A stretch of DNA of 64,000 nt from Chlorella sorokiniana (lineage: Eukaryota; Chlorophyta; Trebouxiophyceae; Chlorellales; Chlorellaceae): NCBI GenBank assembly GCA_025917655.1, contig CP084612.1, positions 620,001 to 684,000 on the forward strand. The letters are read 5' to 3'. The translations under genes were made by a program, and so were the position numbers. Below are positions 45,963 through 56,132 of the stretch, piece by piece (positions within the stretch are counted from its first letter, which is position 1; every line of letters starts with the position of its first letter). The notes beneath the pieces are model-generated. The model saw only the letters and a program-made list of their open reading frames with translations. It ran no database searches and had not been told where the DNA came from.

Positions 45963-48812
45963 ATGGGCAGTGGTGGAAGCAGCGATGACGATGCGGCCGA
46001 TGCCGGCGGCAGCACCAGCAGCAGCGCCGCCATGGAGGATGGCGGCAGCACGCCGTCCTGGTCCTGGAAACGTTTCTTGCTTTTCTGCGGGCCAGGCCTG
46101 CTCATGTCCGTTGCCTACCTCGATCCAGGTCGGTGGGTTGCTGACGAGGGGGCAGGCTGGGAGCTGGGGCGTGCTGAACGCCCTGCGCCGCCGCCCCGCT
46201 CGCCCAAGCGCAGGCAACCTGGAGGCCGACATCCAAGCGGGCGCCCACACCGGCTTCAGCCTGCTCTGGTGGTTTGCCGTGGTGTCCCTTGGCTGCGGTA
46301 CCGCCTTCCAGTGCCTTGCGGGCAAGCTGGGCCTGGCCACGGGCAAGGTGGGGCTGCTGAGTCGCCACGGTGCGCACAACCTACGTCGCCCGCTGGCGGC
46401 AGTGCAGCAGCATGCGGCAGCTGGCTCAGCCCGCCTGCCCGCCCCCTGGTGTGCAGGACCTGGCTCGGCACTGCGGGGAGCAGTGGCCGCTGCCCGCCTG
46501 CTGGTTCCTGTGGGCCATGATGGAGGTGGCGCTGGTGTCGGTGGACATCCAGGAGACGGTGGGCTGCGCCCAGGCACTCTACATACTCTCCGCGGGCCAC
46601 CTGCCGCTCTGGGCGGGGTGTGTAAGGCGGCTGCTCAATGAGGAACACCAGTTTGAGCCGCCCTGGTTGTGTGTGGGCTCTGTATGCGTGTACAGGAGGG
46701 AAGGAGGGGCTGGAGACCGATTGATGCACGGCGCTTTGGCTTGCCCATGCCCACCCAACCTCCGCAGGCTGCATCGTCGTCTCCTGCTCCGCCTTCCTGC
46801 TGCTGCTGCTGGAACGGCGCGGCGCGCGCTGGCTGGAGGCGCTGTTTGGCGCCGTCATCGCGCTGGAGGCGGCCGCCATGGCCGCCAACTTCTTCCGGGC
46901 GGGGGTGGACGGCAAGGAGCTGGCGCTGGGCCTCTTCCGCCCCGCGCTGCCCGGGGGCCATCGTGCCAGCGGTGGGCGCGCTGGGCGCCCTGGTCATGCC
47001 CTACAACATGTTCTTCTCCTCCGCCGTGGTGATCAGCAGGTGATGAGCTGGCGGCGCCCGCAATCTGTCGCGGCGCCGCTCTGCGCGCTCGCCTTTGCCA
47101 CCGCTCTTGCAGGAGAGTGTGGCGCTGCCGCCTGAGGCGGCCGCGTGAGGTCTCCCTTCCGCTCCTGCACCCACCTCATCACCCGGCTCTGCAGGCGGCC
47201 CAGCCCCCTCCGCCGGCGGGGTGCGCGAGGTGGTGCGCTACATGAACCTGGAGACACCGGTGGTGCTGCTGGGCACCTTCTTCGTCAACCTCTGCGTCAT
47301 CTCCGTCTTCGCCACCGGCTTCTACGGCACAGGCGCGTGCCTTGGTGCTTGCGTGCCTTGATGCAGGGGTGGGGGATGAGAAGGAAGGGTGCGTGGGGGC
47401 GCTGGGTGGAGGTGGGTGGGGGTGGGTGAGGGGCGCAGGGGGCATCTGCAGGGCAGGGCCCAGCTGCTGCGGCTGGCTCACATGACGCCCTGCCTGGAGG
47501 GGCTGCCAGCGCCAGCTTGTAGGGGCAGCGCCAGCTTGTAGGGGGTGTCCACCCCCGCCCTCACCACCCGTTGCGCCCCCGGCCCCCCTCCCCCCTTTGC
47601 TCCCCCTCCAGACCAGGATATTGGGCTGCAAGCCGCGGGGACCTGCTGGGCGAGCGCTTTGGCCGGGAGTTCAAGCTGTTCTGGGCGCTGGGCCTGCTGG
47701 CGGCGGGCCAGGTCTCCACCATCGCCCTCACGTGAGGCGCGGCCCGGCGGGCGCCCACCCCGCTTACCCCCGTACCAGCGCCGGCCGGCCATGTGCCCTG
47801 CCTCGCTCTGCCGTCCCCCTCAGCGCTGGCGTGTTGCCCTGCTTAGCTCCCCCAGGCGTCCCGCCACCGCAGGCTGCCCCCCCCCTCCCCTCCGTAGGTA
47901 TGCGGGCCAGTTCATTATGTCTGGCCTGCTGAGGCTGGAGGCGCGCGGCTGGGTGCGCATGCTGTGCACCCGCCTCTTCGCGCTGATCCCCGCGCTGGCG
48001 GTGGCTGCTGTCAGCAACGCCAGCAACAAGTTTGACTCGCTCAACCAGATGCTCAACGTGGTGCAGAGCATCCAGCTGCCTTTTGCGCTCATACCGGTGG
48101 GTGGAAAGGCGGGGGATGAAGGGGGATGGGGTGTGTGTGTGTGGGGGGGAGGGGACTGTCCCCTCAGCCGGTCTGCTCTCATTTTCATTAAAACAACGCA
48201 CTGGCCTTCGAGGGGATCCCAGCCTGGGACCCATGCACTGCTCGCTGCACAGCAGTGCCCTGCACCCATCAGTGCCCATCTGTGCCCACCTGTGCCCGCA
48301 GACCATCCACATGGCCGCCAGCCGCCGCGTCATGGGCTCCTTTGCCGCCCGCCCCTGGCTCATCCTGTTCTGCTCGCTGGTGGCGCTGGCGGTGGCCGCC
48401 GTCAACGCCTACTTCCTGGTCCTCTTCCGGCAGGACCACCTGCCCGGCGGCGCGGGTGGGCGCGCCCGCCAGCCAGCGGGGCGGGGCATGCGCAAAGGCC
48501 TGCACACAGCCAGGCCGAGGGTGTCCATGTGTGCTCCGCCTGCTCACCTCGCTGCGTTGCTGCTGCTCGCGGTTGGGTGCAGGTGTGTCGGTGGGCTGGG
48601 GCTTCCTCATGGCCGCCTACTACGCCGCGCTGGCCTGCTTCGCCGTGGGCCCCGACCGGCTGGCGGCCTGGGCCGCGCCGTACACAGCACGGGCACGGGC
48701 GCGCGTGAGCAGCGCGGGCGGCGCGACCGCGCGCGCCGCCAGCGGCATTGTGAACTGGGCCAAGGCCATCAACTGGCGCGACCCCGAGAGCCTGCTGGAG
48801 GTGCACCTGTGA
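45963..48812 (+). CDS. NRAMP divalent metal transporter
   Basis: This proton-coupled transporter moves Fe, Mn or related metals across a membrane. The start at 45963 gives an acidic Ser-rich tail (MGSGGSSDDDAADAGG). TM1 has SVAYLDPG, then NLEADI across an intron, forming the DPGNxEAD metal site. Later exons carry SVDIQETVGCAQALY, GALVMPYNMFFSS (TM6), VVRYMNLETPVVLLGTFFVN, the transport signature GQVSTIALTYAGQFIMSG, and SNKFDSLNQMLNVVQSIQLP. Final helices lead to LLEVHL and the stop at 48812. About 11-12 helices are visible, as expected. The canonical MPHN of TM6 reads MPYN here, replacing a conserved His near the metal and proton path. One slip occurs at 46956-46960, where an extra base gives AIVPAVGAL. 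Confidence 0.93.
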
Positions 48813-49188
48813 GCCCTGGCTCAGCTGTCCGCGATATAACGCTGTACTCCGTAATTTCAAAGCTGTCAAGGCTCATTGAATCGCTTAGCAGGCCCTTTTC
48901 CTGCACTCATATCTTTTACACGAGAACTTCATGTGTGATTTGTGGCGTTTCACTTGCCGGCCGCCTTCCCCGGCATGAGCAGCTTGTTTGTGCAAGCCAG
49001 CTATTGCCCATGCTGGGCTGCGTCATTAGGTTATCAAATCATTTTCCAGCAAGCAAGCAAATGTTGAGCAAGCAAGGCGTGTTCAGTTTCCAAAGGCAGC
49101 GATGAGACGTGGAGCAGCAGGTGGAGCGGCGGAGCAAGGCAAAGCTGAGCGTGGAGGCTGGTCAACAGTGCGGCGGCGATGCAGCCCA
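48813..49188. other. Convergent intergenic region
   Basis: These 376 bp between the NRAMP and FHA-gene stop codons are AT-rich for this window and probably consist of 3' untranslated sequence. Confidence 0.4.
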
Positions 49189-49805
49189 TCAGCCCATCAG
49201 CAGCGTTCGCTTCTGCTCTTTCCACTCATGCCGCAGCTGGTTGGCCAGCTGCTCGGCTCGTGCCCTGCACAGCGGGTGCGTGCAGCTGGGGTCATGACGG
49301 CAAGCACAGGCCGCAGCAACCAGGCGGCTGTCCTTCCCGACGTCCGCGCACCAGCACCCAGCCTTCGCCATCCCATGCCCATCACCAAACGGGCCCACCT
49401 GATGCGCTGCTCCAGCTGGGTGCACTCTGCCATCACGTACTCCTCCACCGTCATGGCGTCGCTGGCCGCAGCCGCAACCTCCACGCGCACCACCGTCTCG
49501 GTGCCAAACTTGACCAGATCGCCGTCCTTGAGCTGCACCCAGTCCGAGGGCTCGCCTGCCAGCGCCCCGCCGTTGACGCTGGTGCCGTTGGTGCTGCCCA
49601 GGTCGCGCAGCTGCCAGCTGCCCTCGCACCACACCACCTCGCCGTGCTGCTCGCTGATGGCGGGGTCCTTGATGTACAGCGCCGACTTGGTGGTTCGGCC
49701 CACTCGCAGGGACAGGCCCTTCTTCTCCAGCTGCTTGCCGGCCTGTGGGCCCTCCAGGACGTGCAGGCGCAGCGCCGCAGGCACCTCTGTCGCCGTCTGG
49801 CTCAT
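49189..49805 (-). CDS. FHA-domain phosphothreonine-binding protein
   Basis: Two exons encode about 170 residues, from ATG 49805-49803 to TGA 49191-49189. The FHA domain fills most of the protein. It has LRVGRTTKSALYIKDPAISE followed by QHGEVVW, then WQLRDLGSTNGTSVNG and VQLKDGDLVKFG. All phosphothreonine-contacting positions of the family (G-R, S, H, and N in STNGT) are present. A short helical tail (VEEYVMAECTQLEQRI, then RAEQLANQLRHEWKEQK across an intron) could be a small coiled coil. There is no kinase or other catalytic part, so it is probably an adaptor in phospho-signalling, DNA damage or RNA metabolism. Its partner is unknown. Confidence 0.86.
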
Positions 49806-50148
49806 GATGTTGCGTGCCTGTGTGCGTGGCTTGAATCGTTAAGCTGCGGGAGCTCAGTCGCAGCGACTGGAAGCAGGCCCGGGACAATGACGGGAGTTTG
49901 AGAGGGCCCGCACAGCACAGCACAGCACGGAGTGTGCAGAGGGAGGAAGTCCTCCCTCTTTTCTGGGATATGCCCCCTCCTGACGTATTGTGAACTACCC
50001 TGGCACACCTGCGCTGGGTTGATCACTTTCGGTTCATTCGGGACCTCCCTGTGCCCCCCAGCCGCCCTACTTCGCTGTTCCCAGGCTTTCAATATACATC
50101 CACAGTCTGGGGGGCGAGATCAAACATCACCAGCGCGCCATAGTGCGC
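49806..50148. promoter_or_regulatory. Divergent promoter, FHA protein / HAD phosphatase
   Basis: These 343 bp separate divergent start codons. A TATA-like aatatacat at 50091-50099 lies about 50 bp upstream of the HAD start, so the leader of that gene is probably short. Confidence 0.45.
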
Positions 50149-51369
50149 ATGGCCAGCAGCAGTCCTGCCGCCACTCCGCCAAGCGGGCCTCGCACCGTCA
50201 GGGCTGCGCTCGTCGACATCAACGGCACCTTGTATGTGGGCAGCGAGCCGGTGCCTGGCGCTGTGCAGGCGCTGCAGCGGCTCAGAGGCGCGGGCGTGGC
50301 GGTCAGGTTTGTCACCAACACGACCAAGCAGACTGTTGGGGAGCTGCTGCGGGTGCTGCGCCGACTCGGCTTTGACATCCAGCCGCACGAGGTGAGGTTG
50401 CGGGCAGCAGCACGGCTCAAACGCCCCTTGTGAAGCAAGCAACACCCTGCCACTGCGCTCACCCCGCTCCGCAGGTCTTCTCCTCGCTGACCGCCACGCG
50501 GCGGCTGCTGGAGGCGCGGCGCCTGCGCCCCTTCCTGCTGATGCACCCCGCCGCCCTGCCAGACTTTGAGGGGCTGCCCACCGCCGACCCCAACTGCGTG
50601 GTGGTGGGGCTGGCCAAGGAGGCCTTCAGCTACAAAAACATGAACAAGGCTTTCAGGCTGCTGCTGGAGCCGGGTGGGTGGGCAAGGCAGCGTGCACCTG
50701 CGCAGGCCATTCACCACTCCGCTCCACTGGGCCGGCAACCTGGATTCGGTTCTGGCTTTGCCACCCACCCACCCACCCACCCACCCACCCACACGCGCAG
50801 GCACGCAGTTGATTGCCGTGCACAAGGGGCGGGTGTTCAAGGAGGCGGATGGCCTGTCTCTTGGGCCCGGGCCCTTTGTGCTGCGCTTGAGCATGCCAGC
50901 CGCAAGGCGGCCACGGTGCGCTGAGCTGCCCACGACGGAAAGCAGCCCCTGAGCATGCTGTCCAACATTCTTTCTGGCATTCCCTCCTGGCAGGTGGTTG
51001 GCAAGCCGGAGGCGTCGTTCTTTCAGCAAGCGCTGGCTGAGCTGGGGTGCAGGCCCCAGGAGGCTGCCATGATTGGTGGGCGGCTGCCTCTGTGCCGACA
51101 CAACTGCGCACAACCGCCCAGACCTGCCTGAACACTCCCCTCTTACCCCCACTGCTGCTGCACTGCCCTGTGCAGGCGACGACGCTCGGGACGACGTCGG
51201 CGGCGCTCAAGCAGCTGGGTGCATAGGGGTCCTGGTGCAGACCGGCAAGTTCCGGCCAGGCGACGCAGAGGGCGCCGGCGTGCAGCCGCATGCCACATGT
51301 CCCGACTTTGCTGCGGCAGTCGACTGGCTGCTGCAGCACAACAAGCTCGCAGGCCAGGCTGCAACCTGA
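50149..51369 (+). CDS. HAD-family phosphatase, HDHD2-like
   Basis: This HAD hydrolase of the NagD/HDHD2/LHPP subgroup starts MASSSPAATPPSG at 50149. Motif I is LVDINGT, in which the nucleophile Asp is kept and the usual second Asp is Asn (animal HDHD2 has Ser there). RFVTNTTKQTVGELLRVL holds motif II. The cap includes RPFLLMHPAALPDFEG and AKEAFSYKNMNKAFRLLLE, followed by DGLSLGPGPFV. VVGKPEASFFQQAL carries motif III Lys, and MIG with DDARDDVGGAQ across an intron is motif IV. The stop is at 51369. A single slip after GPGPFV (50880) is repaired by one G, giving AALEHASRKAATV. A (CCCA)n tract lies in the intron at 50761-50792. Substrate is not determined; relatives act on small phosphomonoesters or phosphoamino acids. 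Confidence 0.92.
50761..50792 (+). repeat. (CCCA)n microsatellite
   Basis: A run of CCCA repeats lies just upstream of an intron acceptor in the HAD gene. Similar tracts occur at 12231-12254 and 25711-25734, also within introns. Confidence 0.9.
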
Positions 51370-51498
51370 CAACAGGCCAGAGCATTACAAGTTGTACAGT
51401 CCTCTACCTAGCAGCGAGTGACGATTAATGGTCGGGAAATCATTGGTCGGGAGCATGCTGCACGGCTCAGAGTTGGCGCCACGGCCATCGCCGCGCCG

Positions 51499-54175
51499 TC
51501 ATCGCCTCTGTGTGTTCCAGCTGGGCTGAGCGCCCCCTCCGTAGCGGTGCGGCTGCATGCCGGCGCCGTGTGCAAGGTGCGAGGAGGGCCCGGGCCCCCG
51601 GCCGCGCCGGCTGGCTGGCGTAGCCGTACCCGCCGGCACCCGCCTGGCCCGCCATGCCGGGCACCATCACGCCCTGCGCCATCATCTGTTGCACCTGCTC
51701 AGAGGTGAGCAGCGGGCCGGTGCCAATGATGGGGCCCGGCAGGCGCATGCCGGCGGCGGCGGCGGCGGCGGCGGGGGCGCCGCCCATGCCGGGGCCGCCG
51801 CCGCCGCGGTACGGCTGCTGCGCGCCCCCGCGCCCCCGATACTGCTGCTGCTGCTGCTGCTGGGCGTAGGGGGCGGGCGGCCCCCGTACTGCCCCTGCGT
51901 GCGCTGCCGCTGAGCGGGCGGCACGCCCTGCGGCGGGTAGTGCGAGACCTGCTGCCCGCGCGGCCCCGGCTGCGGGCCGCCGCGCGCCGCGCCCCCATGC
52001 GCTGCTCGTGCCGCGCCCGCTTCATGCTCATCTCGTGGGAGGACGGGAACTTGGGCATGTCGGCCAGCGGGCAGGGCATGGGGTCACTGAAGAAATACTG
52101 GTGCTGCAGGTGGCGGGGGGGGCGCGGCAGGGAGGTGGGTGGGTGGGAGGCGAGATGGGCAAGGGCCTCAGCCGCCAGAAAAGGTGCAGGCGAGCCCAGG
52201 GCCCCACATGGCCCTTTCGGAGCGGCGTGCGCGGCGCCGCACCGTGACCGCGTCCTGCGCCTTGATGCGCGCGGCCGGGTTCAGGGCCAGCAGGCGCTCC
52301 AGCAGGTCGAGGGCCTGGGGTCGGCCACGCCGCGCGACTGGCAGTGCGAGCGCAGGCGGGAGGTGGGGGAAGCGCGCGGCCAGGCCGCCGCCCATGGCCG
52401 TCTGCCAGTTGGGGTAGGAGGTGCAGCCGGGCATGGACTGCTCGCTGGGCTGGCCCATCACGTTGAAGATGCGCTCCAGCTGGTCCGCCTCGTCCTTGCC
52501 TGGCAGCAGCACCCGCCGGCCGCCCCGCAGCCAGTCAGCGCAGGGCGGGAGTGGCAGGGGAGGGGCACGGCGGCGCAAGCAGCGCGTGCCGGCCCACCAC
52601 CACGAGCCGGGCCCCCTCCCTTGACAGCCGCAGCGCAGCCTCGCGTGGCACCCCGGCCCTCGCACCCGGGAACAGCGGCTTCCCCGTGATGAGCTCAAAC
52701 ATGATGCAGCCGGCGCTCCAGGTGTCGATCTCGGTGCCGTAGCGGTCGCAGCCCAGGAAGAGCTCGGGCGGCCTGGCGGGCGCGCAGGGGCAAGCGGGTT
52801 GTTGCAGGTCCGCAGCCAGCACCGCCGCCTCCGCCTCCTAACCCGCCCGCCAGCCTGCTGAGCAACCCTGTACACAGCATGATACTGCCGTACACCCCCA
52901 GCCGGCCCGGCAACGCGTGCACCCGCCCCGCACACCTGTACCAGAGGGTGATGACGCGGTTGGTCATGCGCACGTCCGGGTGGTCGCCGCCCTCGGCCCC
53001 CTGCCCCCTTGTTGTAGTAGCGGGCCAGCCCAAAGTCGGCGATCTTGAGCTCCCCCTTGTTGTTGACCAGCAGGTTGGCGTTCTTGAGGTCGCGGTGCAG
53101 CACGTTGCGCAGGTCCAGCAGCCACAGCCCGCAGAACAGCTGCTTCAGGTAGCACTTGACCTGCGCGGGCGTGAAGGGCCGGCCCTCCTTCTGGCTGCGC
53201 TCCAGCAGGCCCGTCATGTCGTGGTCCATGAAGTCGAAAATCATGTAGATGGAGCCCTGCGGCGGTCAAACGACACGCGCCAAGCGCACAAGGGTCATGG
53301 AGCCTGGGGAGAATAGAAAGTCGGAAGGCCAGGGAGCACAAGCATGGCAGCACCCAGACCCTGAAAGCACATATGCTGGGCATGCTGAAGTGCTGATCGG
53401 GCGTCCCTGCATCGTGCGGGCCGCCGCCGCCGCCGCGCCCACCTTGAAGTTGTTGGCCTTGTGGCTGCTGGAGCGCACAATCTCGCGCAGGCCGATGATG
53501 TTGTTCCTCAGCGGCGCGGGCTTGCCAGTCTTCTTGTCCACCAGCTGCTCCTGGGCCCGCGCCAGCGCCGACAGGATCTTGATCTGCAGGCAGGGTGGCA
53601 GACGCCAGCTGGGAGCTCAGCAAGGGGCGAGCAGAGAGGGGCTGGCAGGGCAGCCACGCGGGCGAGAGCAGCGCCGGCCAGGCAGCAGCAGCGCGCACTT
53701 CGCGGATGGCTGTGATGGGGAAGCCCTCCTTCTCGTTGTCCATCTTGATCTTCTTGGCCGCCACGTGCTCCCCGTGGCCTTGTCGGTGGCCAGGTACACC
53801 TGCGAGCGCAACAGCAAGGTGGTGCCCGCCGGTCGGCCGCCCGACGGCAGGAAACAGCATCGCTGTGTGGCCTGGCAGCAGCGGCATGCAGTTCTCTGCT
53901 TGAAAGGATGCAGCCGAACAAAAGCCAGGGTGCTGCAAGTGCAAACTGATGCAGCTGACAGTGCGTGAGCGAGCAGCGCCCGTTCCCACCTCGCCATACG
54001 TGCCCTGCCCCAGCACTTGGTGCCGATTGTAGCCTGCCTCTATGCTGCGGCAGCCTCCAAACTCTGCACCCAACTGCCTGCCGGACTCTGGGAGCTCAAT
54101 ACGCCACTCTGTTGGAAGGGCCGCGTGCTTGGCAGGCTTGGGGCCGCCAGACCGCGGCGGATGGCCACTGGCCAT
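51499..54175 (-). CDS. Cyclin-dependent kinase C (CDKC, P-TEFb-like)
   Basis: This is a transcription-elongation kinase that phosphorylates the RNA polymerase II C-terminal domain. ATG 54175-54173 opens [11 protein letters not shown]. The glycine loop is LGQGTYGEV, the catalytic Lys is in AAKKIKM, and the helix is PITAIRE, the CDKC signature. [17 protein letters not shown], the T-loop [11 protein letters not shown] and [20 protein letters not shown] follow, with [15 protein letters not shown] typical of CDK9/CDKC. After the kinase come [20 protein letters not shown] and a Gln/Gly/Tyr-rich tail ending near [12 protein letters not shown] at 51501-51499 fits the frame of that tail; the alternative frame ends at 51467. 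One base restores the frame at the C run 53770-53773 (TG[E]HVAAKK). It faces the NAA20 gene head to head. Confidence 0.92.
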
Positions 54176-54647
54176 CTTTGGTGTGCTACAATAAGCACGC
54201 TAGGGGCCTGGGCGCGCTGCCCCGCCCTGCAAAGCTCCGTGATGGTCAGAACTCGGTATACAGCTGACTATACACGAGATGGGAGATTCAATGGTCCTAA
54301 GAGTCTAAGGAGGGAACAATGAACCCATCGGCACTCCTCTGCTGTCTTGGACTCGGGCGCCAAGCAGTACGAGTTCAGGCTGCACGCCAACTCCTGCAAA
54401 GGCGCCATGCTGAGCTGTTTGAGATCATTTGACCCCAATTGTTGCCTTGTCGTTGTCACTGTTCCCTGTATCCCCGCAAAGCAACCAACACTTCCTCGCC
54501 AGTGTTGTTTGTTGCGATTCGGCTGCTTTTCTGATCATCAACACCTTTCACCAACACACTTTGAAGTCTATACGAAGTGCCAACGATTCATATCTCAGCT
54601 GCCGACGCCAAGCGCCGCCCTGCCGCCAGCGGCGCCAGAAGGCGACC
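54176..54647. promoter_or_regulatory. Divergent promoter, CDKC / NAA20
   Basis: These 472 bp lie between divergent start codons. TATA-like gtatac and ctatacac lie at about 54256-54273. The plus-strand part is AT-richer. Confidence 0.4.
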
Positions 54648-55855
54648 ATGACGAGCCTGCGGCGATTCGCTGCCCATGACCTGCTCCAATTCAACAACGT
54701 CAACTTGGACTACTTTACAGAGACGGTGGGACTGAGCTTTGTGGTGTCATTGGAGCCACAAGGTTTTGCTGCGCCAGCTGAATCACGATCCATCCACGGC
54801 CTTCCTGCTGTCGCAGTACCATCTCAACTTCTATCTCGACTACCTGGCCAAATGGCCCGAGTACTGCCAAGTGGCAGAAGGCCCGGGGGCCAGACCATGG
54901 GCTACAGTGAGCGCTGCTGCATGCAGCAGTCTGCGGTGCACCGCCGCCGCTTTGGCGGATGTGCTGCCGCCGTGGTGCGGCCGCCCTTCAGCCTGTCGCC
55001 CCCCCCTTACACACACACACAGTCTTTGGCAAGGTAGAGGGCCAGGGCGAGAAGTGGCACGGCCACGTGACCGCGGTGACGGTGGCCCCGCGTACCGCCG
55101 CCTGCGCCTGGCGGAGAAGCTGATGGGGCTGCTGGAGGACATCACCCACACCATGCACGCCGCCTTCTTCGTCGACCTCTTTGTGCGGGTGTCCAACGCC
55201 GTGGCCATCAACATGTACACCAAGGTGCGCACACATGTGTCTGTGGGTGGGTGTGGGTGGGTGGGTGTGTGGGTGGGGTGGGGTGTGTGGGTGGGGTGGG
55301 GGTGTGGAAGGGGGTGTGGGGTGGGGTGGGTGGGTGGGGTGGGGTGGGCGGGGGGCCGGCCTCGGGCGCGTGTGCGTGGAGTGCTGGTTGGAGTTGTGGT
55401 GGAGTGGGAGAGGGGGCCTTGCGCAAGGAGAGCCATGCTGCCTGGTGTCCCTGTTTGATGGTCATGCTCGAGTGGCGGGCGGACTGTGCGCCGGACATGG
55501 TGGAGGAATGTGCACGCGTTCCTAGCCAGCGCCAACCCTGCCTGCCTGCTCTGCCCCCACCCTTACCTCCTTTTCGCGCAGTTTGGGTACAGCGTGTATC
55601 GCCGGGTGCTGGGCTACTATAGCAATGAGGAAGACGCCTTCGGTGGGCCTCCCCCTGCATGGGCGGCACTGCCAGCTGCAAGTGCTTGCTGCGGCTGCAA
55701 AAGCTGCAGCGTTCCCGTGCTGTGCTTCACTACTGTACATGTCCCTGCACGTGTGGTGTGCAGACATGCGGAAAGCCATGCCTCGAGACGTGCACAAGAA
55801 GTCCGTCATTCCCTTGAGAAAGCCAGTGCGACCGGAAGACCTGGAATTTGACTGA
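54648..55855 (+). CDS. NAA20: N-terminal acetyltransferase NatB catalytic subunit (NAA20)
   Basis: This is the GNAT enzyme that acetylates Met-Asp/Glu/Asn/Gln N-termini with its auxiliary NAA25. It starts MTSLRRFAAHDLLQFNNVNL at 54648 and, after an intron, continues YHLNFYLDYLAKWPEYCQVA, HGHVTAVTVAP, YRRLRLAEKLMGLLED, HAAFFVDLFVRVSNAVAINM and FGYSVYRRVLGYYS, ending KSVIPLRKPVRPEDLEFD. Nearly every residue matches the family. Slips at the G run 54885-54889 and at 55090 are each fixed by one G. The acetyl-CoA loop, usually RRLGLA, reads RRLRLA, a Gly-to-Arg change at a normally invariant site. An intron at about 55225-55580 contains an extended GGGTG-rich tract. Confidence 0.94.
55244..55356 (+). 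repeat. GGGTG/GGGTGT-rich intron tract
   Basis: About 110 bp of the NAA20 intron is built of GGGTGGGTGTGTGG-like units with dozens of G3-G5 runs on the coding strand. Such a sequence could form G-quadruplexes in the transcript. Confidence 0.85.
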
Positions 55856-56132
55856 CGCCCGTCTCCACCTGGCATGCTCACAGCTGCTGCCACTGGCGCG
55901 GCCCAGCGCGCACCCTGGAGCGTTTGGCAGCAGCGCCTTGTTGCCGTTGCAGTTGCATGGCGTGCTGCCGCCATGCAGCAGCCAAGGGCCCGGCACACCT
56001 TTGAACTGCCCAAGCCTTCCCGGCAAGCTGTTACAGCCAATGCCCAGCAGCCATAGGCCGACTTTGGCAGGAAAACTTTGGCAAGTTTGAGCATACATAC
56101 ATGCGCGCGGCCGGCGTGTGCCGCGGGCGGGC
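55856..56132. other. Convergent intergenic region
   Basis: 277 bp separate the NAA20 and subtilase stop codons. Nothing else is recognised. Confidence 0.4.

Noticed and set aside
53770-55090. Programmed ribosomal frameshifting in CDKC and NAA20
   Set aside because: The slips lie at plain G/C runs without a slippery heptamer or a consistent downstream structure, and they recur in many genes in the same direction.
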